Part shown: in pieces, positions 18,876 through 27,524 of the stretch
How the letters are laid out: each line of letters starts with the position of its first letter
Numbering within the stretch: position 1 is the first letter of the stretch
DNA from: Rhodobacteraceae bacterium HTCC2150
Lineage (GTDB): Bacteria > Pseudomonadota > Alphaproteobacteria > Rhodobacterales > Rhodobacteraceae
Length of the DNA: 64,000 nucleotides
Reading direction: 5' to 3'
NCBI GenBank assembly: GCA_000169395.1
Contig: AAXZ01000001.1
Coordinates: 310,001-374,000 of the forward strand
Translations under genes and position numbers: made by a program
Notes under the pieces: generated by a model
What the model was told of the DNA's origin: nothing
The model's input: only the letters and a program-made list of their open reading frames with translations
The model's database searches: none

Positions 18876-20114
18876 TTGCAACATGCCGTGTTTACGCAAC
18901 CTTCATCAGTTCCGTGGAAACAGGCGGTAACAATGAAAAAAGTTTGGTGTCGAATGAAAAATCCAGAAATCAAATCACCCGTTTCGCCGTTGTTGCGTTT
19001 GGTGGATCAGTTAAGTCAGCAAGACAAGGAACGTTTGATTTCTGAAACGGTCACTGACTTGCCCATGGGTATTGCGATATTTGATGCGAAGGGCAAATTA
19101 TTGCACCTGAATGGTGAGTTTGCGGAAATACTGCCAAGTGATGGCGATTTTTCTGAAATTAGACAGTCAGAATTTTTGGCGTCTCTTCTGTCGTGTATTG
19201 ATGGTTCCTCGACCGCTGTGGCCGAAAGATGGTTTGAAAAACTGTTGGATCAGTCGAACAACGCACCAATTGAGGTTGCGAATTGCACACTGGCTGATGG
19301 GGCGACGTATTGTTTTGATTTTGCAGAAACCAAATTTGGTGGATCCTGCATTTTCGCTACGGATATTTCTGCGTTGAATAGGGAACTAATCGTTGCCAAT
19401 GCCGCCCGTGTTCGAGCCGAAAGTGAAATCGTGGCAAAGGGTGACTATCTGGCCATGATGACGCACGAGCTGCGAACGCCGATGAACGGGGTTGTTGGTA
19501 TGGCCAACTTGTTATTGGAATCCAACCTAGACAGCGAACAACGTCTTTTTGCTGAAACGATCTTGTCGTCTGGAAATTCTTTGCTGGGCATCATCAACAA
19601 AATCCTAAATTCCTCCAAGGAACATTCACTGTGTTCGATTGTCGAGAACGAGGCATTTGATTTAGAGCGTAGCATTCACGAGGTGATCTTGTTGTTGCAA
19701 ACAAAGGCGGCAGATCAAGGTCTGGAACTGGTGGTTGATTATGACATGTTTTTGCCCACCGCATTTCTTGGTGATAAGGGGCGCATCCGTCAAATATTGT
19801 TGAACCTGATTGGCAACGCGAGCAAGTTTACTGAACAAGGTCATATCTTGGTGCGGGTCGTCGGCGTGCCAGAAACTGAAAAGGCCCAGAATATCCATGT
19901 AACGGTCGAAGATACCGGAATGGGCATCCCCAAGGATCAATTAGGCGGTGTATTTGATAAATACACTCAAGTTGAATCATCGCAGACAGATGGTATCGAA
20001 GGTACCGGTCTTGGTCTGGCGATTACCAAAGAACTGGTCGAACATATGGGGGGCAAATCTGGGCGGATTCCGAAGTGGGCCAAGGTTCCAGTTTTGGATT
20101 TTCCCTTGAAATGA
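18876..20114 (+). CDS. Hybrid sensor histidine kinase, kinase part (frameshifted)
   Basis: No membrane segment. A PAS-like region (about 60-165) is followed by a HisKA domain with phospho-acceptor histidine at bases 19464-19466 (MMTHELRTPMNG) and a HATPase with LNLIGNASKFTEQG, DTGMGIP and GTGLGLAIT. The start is uncertain: ATG at 18933 or 18954 is likelier than 18876. The frame leaves the family pattern right after MGGKSG near 20060, where kinases continue with KIW.DSE.GQGS. That continuation is found in the +1-shifted frame, which runs on into the receiver part. One missing A in the AAA at 20055-20057 would explain it. The kinase part alone lacks the last strand of the ATPase domain. Confidence 0.85.
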   Translation: MQHAVFTQPSSVPWKQAVTMKKVWCRMKNPEIKSPVSPLLRLVDQLSQQDKERLISETVTDLPMGIAIFDAKGKLLHLNGEFAEILPSDGDFSEIRQSEFLASLLSCIDGSSTAVAERWFEKLLDQSNNAPIEVANCTLADGATYCFDFAETKFGGSCIFATDISALNRELIVANAARVRAESEIVAKGDYLAMMTHELRTPMNGVVGMANLLLESNLDSEQRLFAETILSSGNSLLGIINKILNSSKEHSLCSIVENEAFDLERSIHEVILLLQTKAADQGLELVVDYDMFLPTAFLGDKGRIRQILLNLIGNASKFTEQGHILVRVVGVPETEKAQNIHVTVEDTGMGIPKDQLGGVFDKYTQVESSQTDGIEGTGLGLAITKELVEHMGGKSGRIPKWAKVPVLDFPLK

Positions 20115-20962
20115 ACGCGAATGAAACGATCCCTGATCCAGTACAGGCTGAGGTTGAAATGCCAAAACAGGCGGCAATCATTTCAGATTTGGCCATAAGC
20201 CGGCAAGTGATGCAAAAACAATTAAAGGCACAGGGTATTGCCGGCGTTTCTTTTGCATCGGCCCGTGGAGCGCGGGAATTTTTCCAAACGAATTCGCCAC
20301 CCGATTTCGTTTTCATTGAACACAGACCGCCTGCACTAAACGGATTGCGATTGGCGCTTTTGCTTAGAAAGGTTGGCTTGTCTGTACCTATTGTTTTGAT
20401 GGCAAATCGAACGGAAATTCCAGATTTGCGCAACTCACAGCCGATAAACAGCAAACTGCTTGTGACACCTGCACGACGTGCTGACATCGTTCAGGTATTA
20501 GGGCAATTGATGGGAAAGAATTCTGATGAAAACCTGAATAAGCCATCGGCACCAGTACCTGTACACAATGGAAAATTGCGGGTTCTTGTCGCTGAGGATA
20601 ACGCGACGAACCAGTTGGTTTTCCAAAAGTTTGTGAAGGATTTAGAAATCGATCTTAGATTTGTAGATGATGGCGAGGCGGCGATTAAGTCTTTTGCTGA
20701 GTTTAAGCCAGCATTGATATTTATGGATATATCTATGCCTAATATGGATGGCCGCGAAGCAACGCGTATCATACGGGCAACCGAAGATTCCGAAGGATTA
20801 GCAAGAACGCCAATCATTGCGTTGACTGCCTTTGTGGATATGGGTGATCTAAATTCCTTTACCGAGGCGGGGTTCGATGAATTTATGACCAAACCTCTGA
20901 ACAAAGCTGAATTGTGCAAGGCAATTGAAAGCAATCAAAAACCAGCGACAAAGGAAGATTGA
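20063..20962 (+). CDS. Hybrid sensor histidine kinase, receiver part (frameshifted)
   Basis: This frame completes the ATPase domain (ADSEVGQGSSFGFSLE) and then carries two receiver-like domains. The first (about 20160-20520) lacks an acidic phospho-acceptor: the expected aspartate strand reads VFIEHRPPALNG, so it is a pseudo-receiver. The second (about 20578-20940) is canonical: VLVAEDNATNQ, phospho-acceptor Asp at 20726-20728 (FMDISMPNMDG), ALTAF and the lysine in MTKPLNK. A GTG at 20075 could start a separate protein, but there is no convincing ribosome site and it would begin in the middle of a domain. One broken gene is the better reading. Confidence 0.82.
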   Translation, partial: ADSEVGQGSSFGFSLEMNANETIPDPVQAEVEMPKQAAIISDLAISRQVMQKQLKAQGIAGVSFASARGAREFFQTNSPPDFVFIEHRPPALNGLRLALLLRKVGLSVPIVLMANRTEIPDLRNSQPINSKLLVTPARRADIVQVLGQLMGKNSDENLNKPSAPVPVHNGKLRVLVAEDNATNQLVFQKFVKDLEIDLRFVDDGEAAIKSFAEFKPALIFMDISMPNMDGREATRIIRATEDSEGLARTPIIALTAFVDMGDLNSFTEAGFDEFMTKPLNKAELCKAIESNQKPATKED

Positions 20963-20975
20963 ATACAGATGGGTT

Positions 20976-21755
20976 TTACTTGGGTGGTTGATAACCGCGG
21001 CTGAATACCAACCGATTATCGCTGGATTGATTCGGTTGAAATTCATACCCGCCGCTGTCAAAATCCTTTAGCCCTTCTGCAGAATTCAAACGGCGTTCCA
21101 CAGCAAACCTTGCCATCGCACCACGGGCCTTTTTCGCAAAAAAGCTGACAATTTTTTCGCCGCCATCTTTGCGTTCTAAAAACACAGGCTCAATCAGTCG
21201 CAACTTTAGCGCAGATTGATCCACCGCGCCGAAATATTCCTGACTTGCGCAATTGAGCAATGTATTAACGCCACGTTCTTTGGCCTCGGCATTCAGTGCA
21301 CGGGCCAATCGTTTGCCCCAATAATCATATAGATTTTTGCCATTTTTATTTGCCAAACGGCTGCCCATTTCCAACCTGTAAGGCTGAATCATGTCCAATG
21401 GGCGCAACAAACCGTATAGCCCCGACAAAATGCGCAAATGATCTTGGGCAAAACGAACATCGTCTTGATCCAAAGTTGATGCCTCAAGCCCCAAATACGT
21501 GTCGCCCGCGAAAGCAAAGGCCGCTGGTTTCACGTGTTCCACCGTCGGGCGCGCGCGAAATGTTTTGAAACGATCGACATTCAAATGGGCCAAATCGGGA
21601 CTGATCGACATCAGTTTTTGCAAATCCTCAGCCGATAATTCACGCGCCACGCGGACCAATGCATTCGCATCAGTTTTAAACTTGGGCTCGGTAGCTGCGG
21701 ACATGTCCATTGGCGACCAATCAAGACGTTTTGCGGGGGAAATTACTGTCAGCAT
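20976..21755 (-). CDS. yaaA: Peroxide stress protein YaaA
   Basis: 259 residues, full length for the YaaA/DUF328 family. Family motifs MLTVISPAKRLDW at the N terminus, YLGLEASTLDQDD and the SFFAKKARGAMARF block are present. In E. coli the protein lowers free intracellular iron during hydrogen peroxide stress and binds DNA. It converges on the broken histidine kinase with a 13-base gap. Confidence 0.93.
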   Translation of the reverse strand: MLTVISPAKRLDWSPMDMSAATEPKFKTDANALVRVARELSAEDLQKLMSISPDLAHLNVDRFKTFRARPTVEHVKPAAFAFAGDTYLGLEASTLDQDDVRFAQDHLRILSGLYGLLRPLDMIQPYRLEMGSRLANKNGKNLYDYWGKRLARALNAEAKERGVNTLLNCASQEYFGAVDQSALKLRLIEPVFLERKDGGEKIVSFFAKKARGAMARFAVERRLNSAEGLKDFDSGGYEFQPNQSSDNRLVFSRGYQPPK

Positions 21756-21816
21756 ATCAAGCCCTTTTCACATTTTAACCACTGTACCATTGCATGCGCG
21801 AAGGTCCAGCCATGGA

Positions 21817-23853
21817 TTATTGGTTTAGAAGAATTTCCAAAAACGCGGGTCCAAACCGAAGGCAATGTCGTTCCCCTAAAACACGTTCTATTCCATCTAA
21901 ATCTGTAGGGTTTTGTTTCGCCAATCGCGCCAGAACTTGCGAGGAACAACTCATCGGTTTTTCGGTACCTGTCTCGCCATTCATCAACATCACTTGTGCT
22001 GCCTGTAAGCGATCAAAAACCAGCCCCGATGTTTGCCCCGCCAATTTTTGGCGGGCAGGGTGAGGTTTTTCACCAGCACCTGTTATAACCTTTAAGAAAA
22101 TCGAACCAAATTTATCTAACTTGGTCGCACCAATGCCCGAAATGCCCATCATCTCGTCCAAGTTTTGCGGCCTTTTTTCCGCCAACTCAATCAGGGTTTT
22201 ATCGGTGAAAACAACATAGGCCGGAACGCGCGCGGCCTCGGCCAATGCACGGCGCTGGGCCTTTAATGCTGACAAAAGTGGTGCATCATCCTCGGAAACC
22301 ATCATGCGAACCGCTGGGCGACGCGCGCTTCGTTTCATTACATCGCGTCGAAAGGTAACGCCTTCTTCGCCCTTTAGAACGGGCCGCGCGCGTTCTGTCA
22401 TTCGAAGCGCACCAAAGCGGCTGCTGTCGGGGCGTAAAAAATCCTGACCCATCATTTGGCGAAATACCGACTGCCAACCGTTTTTATCAAGCTCAGTGCC
22501 GACGCCAAATGTTGGCAAATTGTGATGCCCCCGTTGGGTTACTTTGTCGGTTTCATTGCCAAGCAATACGTCGACCAAATGGCCCGTGCCAAAATATTCA
22601 CCTGTGCGAAGAACAGCAGACAACGCCTTGCGTGCGGCGTCTGTTGCGTCAAATAATTCGGGTGGCTCTTCGCAAAGATCACAATTTCCACAGGGTTCGG
22701 ATTCCTCGCCGAAATACCCTAACAGCAATTGCCGACGACACCCCAGTGCATCGGCCAACCCCAAAAGCGCGTTCAATCGTCCGTGATCTGCAAATTTTCG
22801 ATCATCTGGCGCCATGCCTTCGTCAATCTGACTGCGACGTAGACGAATATCGTCAGCACCATAAAGCGTCAACGTATCGGCTGCGGCCCCATCGCGACCG
22901 CCACGCCCGATTTCCTGATAATACGCCTCGATTGATTTGGGCAAATCTGCGTGCGCGACCCAACGAATGTCTGGCTTATCAACCCCCATGCCAAAGGCCA
23001 CGGTCGCCACAACGATAAGGCCGTCTTCGCGTTGAAAGCGTTCCTCAACGTTGCGGCGGTCTTCGCGTTCCATGCCGCCATGATATGAACATGTGGTGTG
23101 TCGTTCTTCGGCCAATGCCTTTGCAAGCGTTTCGGTTTTGGCACGTGTGCCACAATACACGATGCCAGATTGACCCCGTCGCGCAGCAGCGAAATCTAGG
23201 ATTTGTTTTCGCGGGTTGTTTTTAGGTTGAAAGGCCAGTCGGATATTCGGTCGATCAAAGCCGTGCAAAAACGTTTTTGGTTCAGTTTCCGAGAATAAAC
23301 GCGCCATAATTTCGGCGCGGGTTTCTTCATCAGCGGTGGCGGTGAATGCTGACAAAGAAACGCCCAGCGCGCGGCGCAATTCGCCAATGCGCAAATAATC
23401 AGGACGGAAATCGTGGCCCCATTGGCTGACGCAGTGCGCCTCGTCTACGGCGATATGGGTGACATTTAAACGACGCAAAAGTGCGACGGTTCCAGACCCC
23501 GCCAATCGTTCTGGTGCCATATATAACAGTTGAATTTCACCAGCGTTCAGGCGTTCAAAAACCGCGCCATTTTCCGCCTCGGTATTGCCGGATGTTAAGG
23601 ATCCAGCGCCAACACCCGCTGCCGTCAAGCTGGCAACCTGATCGCGCATCAAGGCGATCAAAGGTGATATCACAAGCGTAAGACCAGACCGACAAAGGGC
23701 AGGAATTTGAAAACACAAAGATTTTCCCGCACCCGTTGGCAAAATGGCCAGCGTGTCATCGCCCGCCAAGATCGTATCGATGATTTCTGCTTGTCCCGGT
23801 CGAAACTCTGTAAAGCCAAAAACAGTGGCCAGCCGTTCGCCCGGATCAAACAT
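21817..23853 (-). CDS. recQ: ATP-dependent DNA helicase RecQ
   Basis: 678 residues from the ATG at 23853 (AGGAA upstream). A longer frame to 23922 overlaps the yggT end and is rejected. Superfamily 2 motifs: LPTGAGKSLCFQIP (Walker A), AVDEAHCVSQWGHDFRPDY (DEAH) and QEIGRGGRDG (motif VI). A zinc-binding C-terminal domain (CRRQLLLGYFGE...CGNCDLC), a winged helix and an HRDC domain (DEMMGISGIGATKLDKFG) follow. It unwinds DNA 3'-5' in recombination and fork repair. The gene lies 25 bases after yggT on the same strand. Confidence 0.95.
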   Translation of the reverse strand: MFDPGERLATVFGFTEFRPGQAEIIDTILAGDDTLAILPTGAGKSLCFQIPALCRSGLTLVISPLIALMRDQVASLTAAGVGAGSLTSGNTEAENGAVFERLNAGEIQLLYMAPERLAGSGTVALLRRLNVTHIAVDEAHCVSQWGHDFRPDYLRIGELRRALGVSLSAFTATADEETRAEIMARLFSETEPKTFLHGFDRPNIRLAFQPKNNPRKQILDFAAARRGQSGIVYCGTRAKTETLAKALAEERHTTCSYHGGMEREDRRNVEERFQREDGLIVVATVAFGMGVDKPDIRWVAHADLPKSIEAYYQEIGRGGRDGAAADTLTLYGADDIRLRRSQIDEGMAPDDRKFADHGRLNALLGLADALGCRRQLLLGYFGEESEPCGNCDLCEEPPELFDATDAARKALSAVLRTGEYFGTGHLVDVLLGNETDKVTQRGHHNLPTFGVGTELDKNGWQSVFRQMMGQDFLRPDSSRFGALRMTERARPVLKGEEGVTFRRDVMKRSARRPAVRMMVSEDDAPLLSALKAQRRALAEAARVPAYVVFTDKTLIELAEKRPQNLDEMMGISGIGATKLDKFGSIFLKVITGAGEKPHPARQKLAGQTSGLVFDRLQAAQVMLMNGETGTEKPMSCSSQVLARLAKQNPTDLDGIERVLGERHCLRFGPAFLEILLNQ

Positions 23854-23878
23854 GTAAATTCCTGCTTTATGCGACCGC

Positions 23879-24163
23879 TTAGAAACTGGCGAAATTATTG
23901 ACCAAAATGATGCGGATCGCATAGATGCCGACCAATGCGATCAAGGGTGCCAAATCTAGCCCACCCATTGGCGGAATAAAACGACGGATGGTGTCGTACA
24001 TTGGGGCCAATATTCTATTCAACCCATACCAAATTTGCGCAACTAAAGGCTGGCGCAGGTTTAGAACTTGGAATTGAACGAGCCAACTCATGATCACGTG
24101 GGCGATGATAAAGAACCAGACGATATCAAGGATGAGCATCAAAATTTGAAACAAAGAGGTCAT
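23879..24163 (-). CDS. YggT-family membrane protein
   Basis: 94 residues with two hydrophobic helices (about 5-28 and 65-90) around the family motif SWLVQFQVLN...PVLRPIRRF-like segment (MYDTIRRFIPPMGGLDLAPL). AGGAAA precedes the ATG. YggT proteins are small inner-membrane proteins linked in other bacteria to osmotic tolerance or cell envelope/division factors; the role here is not established. Leads an apparent yggT-recQ unit. Confidence 0.9.
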   Translation of the reverse strand: MTSLFQILMLILDIVWFFIIAHVIMSWLVQFQVLNLRQPLVAQIWYGLNRILAPMYDTIRRFIPPMGGLDLAPLIALVGIYAIRIILVNNFASF

Positions 24164-24346
24164 GGGTTTCCTGTTGTTTGTTAAGCTGCATTTTTAGCGT
24201 TGTAACCGAGGTAAGCAATCGTTTCATTAAGGGCAAGGGGGCTTTCGGCGACATTTAATGAACAATGTGGACTGGAGGCTTGCAAAAAGCTGTTTTGTTG
24301 CCATAGCTTACTTGTGGGAATAACAAAAATGTTAAAGGGGTGAAGC

Positions 24347-25729
24347 ATGTCCGACAGGGTGTTAAAACGTCGTATTGCTGGCTGGATGCTATTTGATTGG
24401 GCAAGTCAGCCTTTTTATACCAGTCTTTGGACATTCATTTTTGCCCCATTTTTCGCGATAACCGCCACGCAAATGTTTATGGCGCAGGGCATGACTGAAA
24501 ATGCGGCTGATGCGCAAGCTCAATCACTTTGGTCCGCCGGACAAATGATTACTGGCTTAATTATCGCATTTAGCGCACCATTTCTGGGCGCAATCGCTGA
24601 TAGTTCTGGGCGTCGTCGTCCATGGATTGCACTGTTTTCAATTCTGCTTTTTGTGGGCGCATGGGGGACTTGGTTCACTGTGCCGGATGGTTCAACCATC
24701 ATGCTTGGTCTGGTGATGTTTTCCATCGGATTTATCGGTGCTGAATTTGCAACGATTTTCACGAATTCTTATTTGCCGTCGCTTGGTAATCACACGCAAA
24801 TTGGCAAAATTTCCGGCAATGGATTTGCGATTGGTTACGCAGGTGGGTTTGTGGCGTTGGCTGTAAGCCTTGCAGTGTTTGCACAAACCGCAGCGGGAAC
24901 AACCTTTGCAGGATTGCAAATTCCATTTGGATTGAACCCTGATGCCATGGAAGGCACGCGTGCAGTGGGGCCATTTGTGGCGATTTGGTTTGCTATATTT
25001 ATGGTGCCATTCTTTCTGTGGGTTCATGACGAGAAAACGAATGGTAAGTCGCAGGAAAAGACGTCGGTTGTTGCTGATTTAAAGGCCTCACTGGCTAAGG
25101 TAATAAAAAGCCGCAGCACATCGGCCTATTTGTTGTCGGCGATGTTCTATCGTGATGCCCTGAATGCTTTGTACGCATTTGGCGGAACATATGCTGCCTT
25201 GGTTCTTAATTGGTCCGTGCCACAGATCGGGGCGTTTGGGGTTATTGCTATCATTACGGCGGCCATTTTCACCTGGCTTGGGGGGAAATTGGACACCCGC
25301 TTTGGTCCGAAACCGGTCATCGTGGTTTGTGTTTTGTTGTTAATCGGTGTTTCCGCGATCATCGTGGGTATGTCGCGTGAACAATTGTTTGGCATTACTT
25401 TCGCCGAAGGTTCCAGCATGCCGGACAATATCTTTTATCTATGTGGTGCGATTAACGGCGCCGTTGGCGGTATTTTGCAATCTGCCAGCCGTACAATGAT
25501 GGTGCGTCACGCCGATCCTGACCGCCCAACCGAGGCGTTTGGTCTTTATGCTTTGTCGGGCAAGGGCACCGCATTTTTGGCCCCTGCATTGATCACGGCA
25601 TTTACCCTAATGAGCGGATCTGTGCGACATGGCTTCTTACCAGTAATTGCGCTGTTTCTTATTGGGCTGGTTCTGCTAATCTGGGTAAAACCAGAAGGAG
25701 ATCGCGCAGCATGGTCAAAACCCTCGTAA
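24347..25729 (+). CDS. MFS transporter of the UMF1/Atg22 family
   Basis: 460 residues with about 12 hydrophobic segments. The N terminus has the family signature GWMLFDWASQPFYT, and the A-loop motif GAIADSSGRRRPW lies near residue 88. Atg22-like members export amino acids from vacuoles in fungi; bacterial substrates are unknown. A clear RBS (AAAGGGG) is 8 bases upstream. The end overlaps mepA by 19 bases. Confidence 0.88.
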   Translation: MSDRVLKRRIAGWMLFDWASQPFYTSLWTFIFAPFFAITATQMFMAQGMTENAADAQAQSLWSAGQMITGLIIAFSAPFLGAIADSSGRRRPWIALFSILLFVGAWGTWFTVPDGSTIMLGLVMFSIGFIGAEFATIFTNSYLPSLGNHTQIGKISGNGFAIGYAGGFVALAVSLAVFAQTAAGTTFAGLQIPFGLNPDAMEGTRAVGPFVAIWFAIFMVPFFLWVHDEKTNGKSQEKTSVVADLKASLAKVIKSRSTSAYLLSAMFYRDALNALYAFGGTYAALVLNWSVPQIGAFGVIAIITAAIFTWLGGKLDTRFGPKPVIVVCVLLLIGVSAIIVGMSREQLFGITFAEGSSMPDNIFYLCGAINGAVGGILQSASRTMMVRHADPDRPTEAFGLYALSGKGTAFLAPALITAFTLMSGSVRHGFLPVIALFLIGLVLLIWVKPEGDRAAWSKPS

Positions 25730-26592
25730 AAGCGAGCCTAATTCTAAGCCTAACGTTTGGTTTAGGTCAGCCGATCTATGCCGCAGAACCAATTGCCAAA
25801 AAACAATTTGGCGCAATGTCCAAGGGATCAAATCAACGTGCGCGGCCCTTTGGCGGCTATGCAATGGGTTGTTTGGCGGGTGGTGCGCAACTTGCGGAAA
25901 CTGGCCCTACTTGGCAGGCGATGCGCCTAAGCCGTAATCGCAATTGGGGTCACCCAGAATTGGTTGATTTTGTTCAAGACCTTTCCAAAAATGCGAAAAA
26001 AATTGGATGGAATGGGATCTATGTTGGGGATATGTCGCAACCGCGTGGCGGCCCGATGCTTAGTGGGCATCGTTCGCATCAAGTTGGCCTTGATGCTGAC
26101 ATCTGGATGTTGCCACCCAAAAGTTTGAAATTATCCCGTAATGCGCGTGAAAACCTATCATCGATTTCGATGCGTCGTGCGGGCGGTGCCTTCGTGAACA
26201 GCAGCTGGACGAGCGAGCATCATCAAGTTTTGCGGGCGGCGGCGTCTGATCCACGTGTGGCACGTATATTTGTGTTCCCGGGGGCCAAGGTTCAGATGTG
26301 CAAAGATGAAAAAGGGGATCGAGCGTGGCTGAACAAAATTCGCCCATGGTTCGGTCACCACTATCATTTTCATGTTCGTTTGGCGTGCCCTAAAAGGGCG
26401 CGTGGCTGTATAAATCAAGCCCCACCACCCAAAGGTGACGGTTGTGCTGATGCGCAAAAATGGGTGGATGACATTCTTAATCCACCTGCCCCAAAGCCGC
26501 GCGATCCAAACGCGCCCAAGCCAAAACCACGGCGTGAGTTGACCGTGGCGGATTTGCCGACCCAATGCGCGCGCGTTTTACGTTCGCGCTAG
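25711..26592 (+). CDS. mepA: Penicillin-insensitive murein endopeptidase
   Basis: 293 residues with a Sec signal peptide (about 1-24, ending IYAAEP). LAS-family zinc peptidase motifs are present: SGHRSHQVGLDADIW (metal-binding H and D) and HHYHFHVRLACP, with paired cysteines GCLAGGA, QMCKDEKGD and GDGCADAQ. It cuts DD- and LD-cross-links of peptidoglycan in the periplasm. Overlaps the MFS gene at its start and the next gene by 28 bases at its end, so the three form one transcription unit. Confidence 0.94.
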   Translation: MVKTLVKASLILSLTFGLGQPIYAAEPIAKKQFGAMSKGSNQRARPFGGYAMGCLAGGAQLAETGPTWQAMRLSRNRNWGHPELVDFVQDLSKNAKKIGWNGIYVGDMSQPRGGPMLSGHRSHQVGLDADIWMLPPKSLKLSRNARENLSSISMRRAGGAFVNSSWTSEHHQVLRAAASDPRVARIFVFPGAKVQMCKDEKGDRAWLNKIRPWFGHHYHFHVRLACPKRARGCINQAPPPKGDGCADAQKWVDDILNPPAPKPRDPNAPKPKPRRELTVADLPTQCARVLRSR

Positions 26593-27443
26593 TTCTTGCC
26601 CTATTGGGGCAAGCGGCGTTGGCACAATCTGAATACCTGCAAACCTTTGTTTGGCGCATGGATGACGATACCTTTGGCGGGTTGTCATCCATGAAGTTGA
26701 ATTCCAATGGTTTGGTTTTCACGACTCTTAGCGATCGTGGGCAAGGGTTCGAAGGCAGTTTTGTGCGTGATGAAAATGGCAAAATTTCTGCTGTGTCAGT
26801 CACTAACTCCGCGCGACTGAAGGGCGTTCGTGATAAATACCTCAACCATTTCAGATCCGACGTCGAAGGCATAACTGCGGCGCCAAAAGGTGGGTTTTAT
26901 GCATCTTTTGAAGGCTGGCATCGCGTTTGGTATTATCGCAAGTTAACAGCCAAACCCGTGCAGCTGTCCCGCCATTCCGATTTCAGGGATCTTCAACCAA
27001 ATTCCTCGCTAGAGGCACTGGCCAGCGATGCGAGGGGCACGATTTATACAATCCCAGAACGATCAGGTAAAACGGATCGCCCATTTCCTGTGTATCGTTT
27101 CAAAGCGGGCAAATGGGATATTCCATTTAGCGTGCCGCGCCGTGGCCGCTTTTTGATCGCGGGGGCTGATATTGGCCCCGATGGGCGGCTTTATGTTTTA
27201 GAACGTGACTTTTGGGTTTTGGGTGGGTTTTCCAGCCGCGTTCGTCGTTTTGAAATCAAAGGTGATACACTAGAAAATGAAACCGAAGTGATGCGGTCTT
27301 TTGCAGGCAAGCACGATAACCTAGAAGGCATCAGCGTCTGGCGCGATGCGACGGGTCTAAGAATGACGTTGGTGTCGGATGACAATTTTAGCCGCCTGCA
27401 ACGCACCGAAATCGTAGAGTATCGCTTGCCCCTTGAACCGTAA
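26565..27443 (+). CDS. Esterase-like activity of phytase family protein (secreted)
   Basis: 292 residues with a signal peptide (about 1-20, LGQAALAQ). Motifs GGLSSMKL, TLSDRGQGFEG, DVEGITAAPKGGFY, NSSLEALA and DNLEGISVW match the beta-propeller phytase-like esterase family (PF13449) widespread in alphaproteobacteria. The natural substrate is not known. The start lies inside the mepA 3' end; the signal peptide immediately after this ATG supports it. Confidence 0.85.
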   Translation: MRARFTFALVLALLGQAALAQSEYLQTFVWRMDDDTFGGLSSMKLNSNGLVFTTLSDRGQGFEGSFVRDENGKISAVSVTNSARLKGVRDKYLNHFRSDVEGITAAPKGGFYASFEGWHRVWYYRKLTAKPVQLSRHSDFRDLQPNSSLEALASDARGTIYTIPERSGKTDRPFPVYRFKAGKWDIPFSVPRRGRFLIAGADIGPDGRLYVLERDFWVLGGFSSRVRRFEIKGDTLENETEVMRSFAGKHDNLEGISVWRDATGLRMTLVSDDNFSRLQRTEIVEYRLPLEP

Positions 27444-27462
27444 GGCAAAGCAGGTTAGTCAG

Positions 27463-27487
27463 CGCGGCCCTGAATGAGCAGGGCGCG
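27463..27487 (+). repeat. Stable hairpin in the yhhQ leader
   Basis: GCCCTG (27467-27472) pairs with CAGGGC (27479-27484) around AATGAG. The stem extends by CGC/GCG past one bulged G. It lies immediately 5' of the candidate riboswitch and shares two bases with its P1, so the two folds may compete. Confidence 0.6.
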
Positions 27488-27520
27488 AGTCTCCGCTACC
27501 TTGTTCAAAAAACGGATCAA
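27486..27520 (+). promoter_or_regulatory. Candidate preQ1-I-type riboswitch
   Basis: Just before the queuosine-precursor transporter there is a compact pseudoknot: stem CGAG (27486-27489)/CTTG (27500-27503), loop TCTCCGCTAC, then an A-rich CAAAAAACGGATC. The loop TCCG (27492-27495) pairs perfectly with CGGA (27513-27516), which is the Shine-Dalgarno of the ATG at 27525. This is the layout of preQ1-I aptamers, including the GCTAC and AAAAAAC elements. P1 is short and holds one G-T pair, so the call is provisional. Confidence 0.6.
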
Positions 27521-27524
27521 ACAT

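Noticed and set aside
22509-23018. 169-codon frame on the plus strand inside recQ
   Set aside because: Shadow of the recQ gene; arginine- and proline-rich composition typical of an antisense frame.
24164-24346. tRNA or small gene in the yggT-MFS gap
   Set aside because: No cloverleaf, no TTCGAATCC-like arm and no ORF with a ribosome site; it is an ordinary divergent promoter region.
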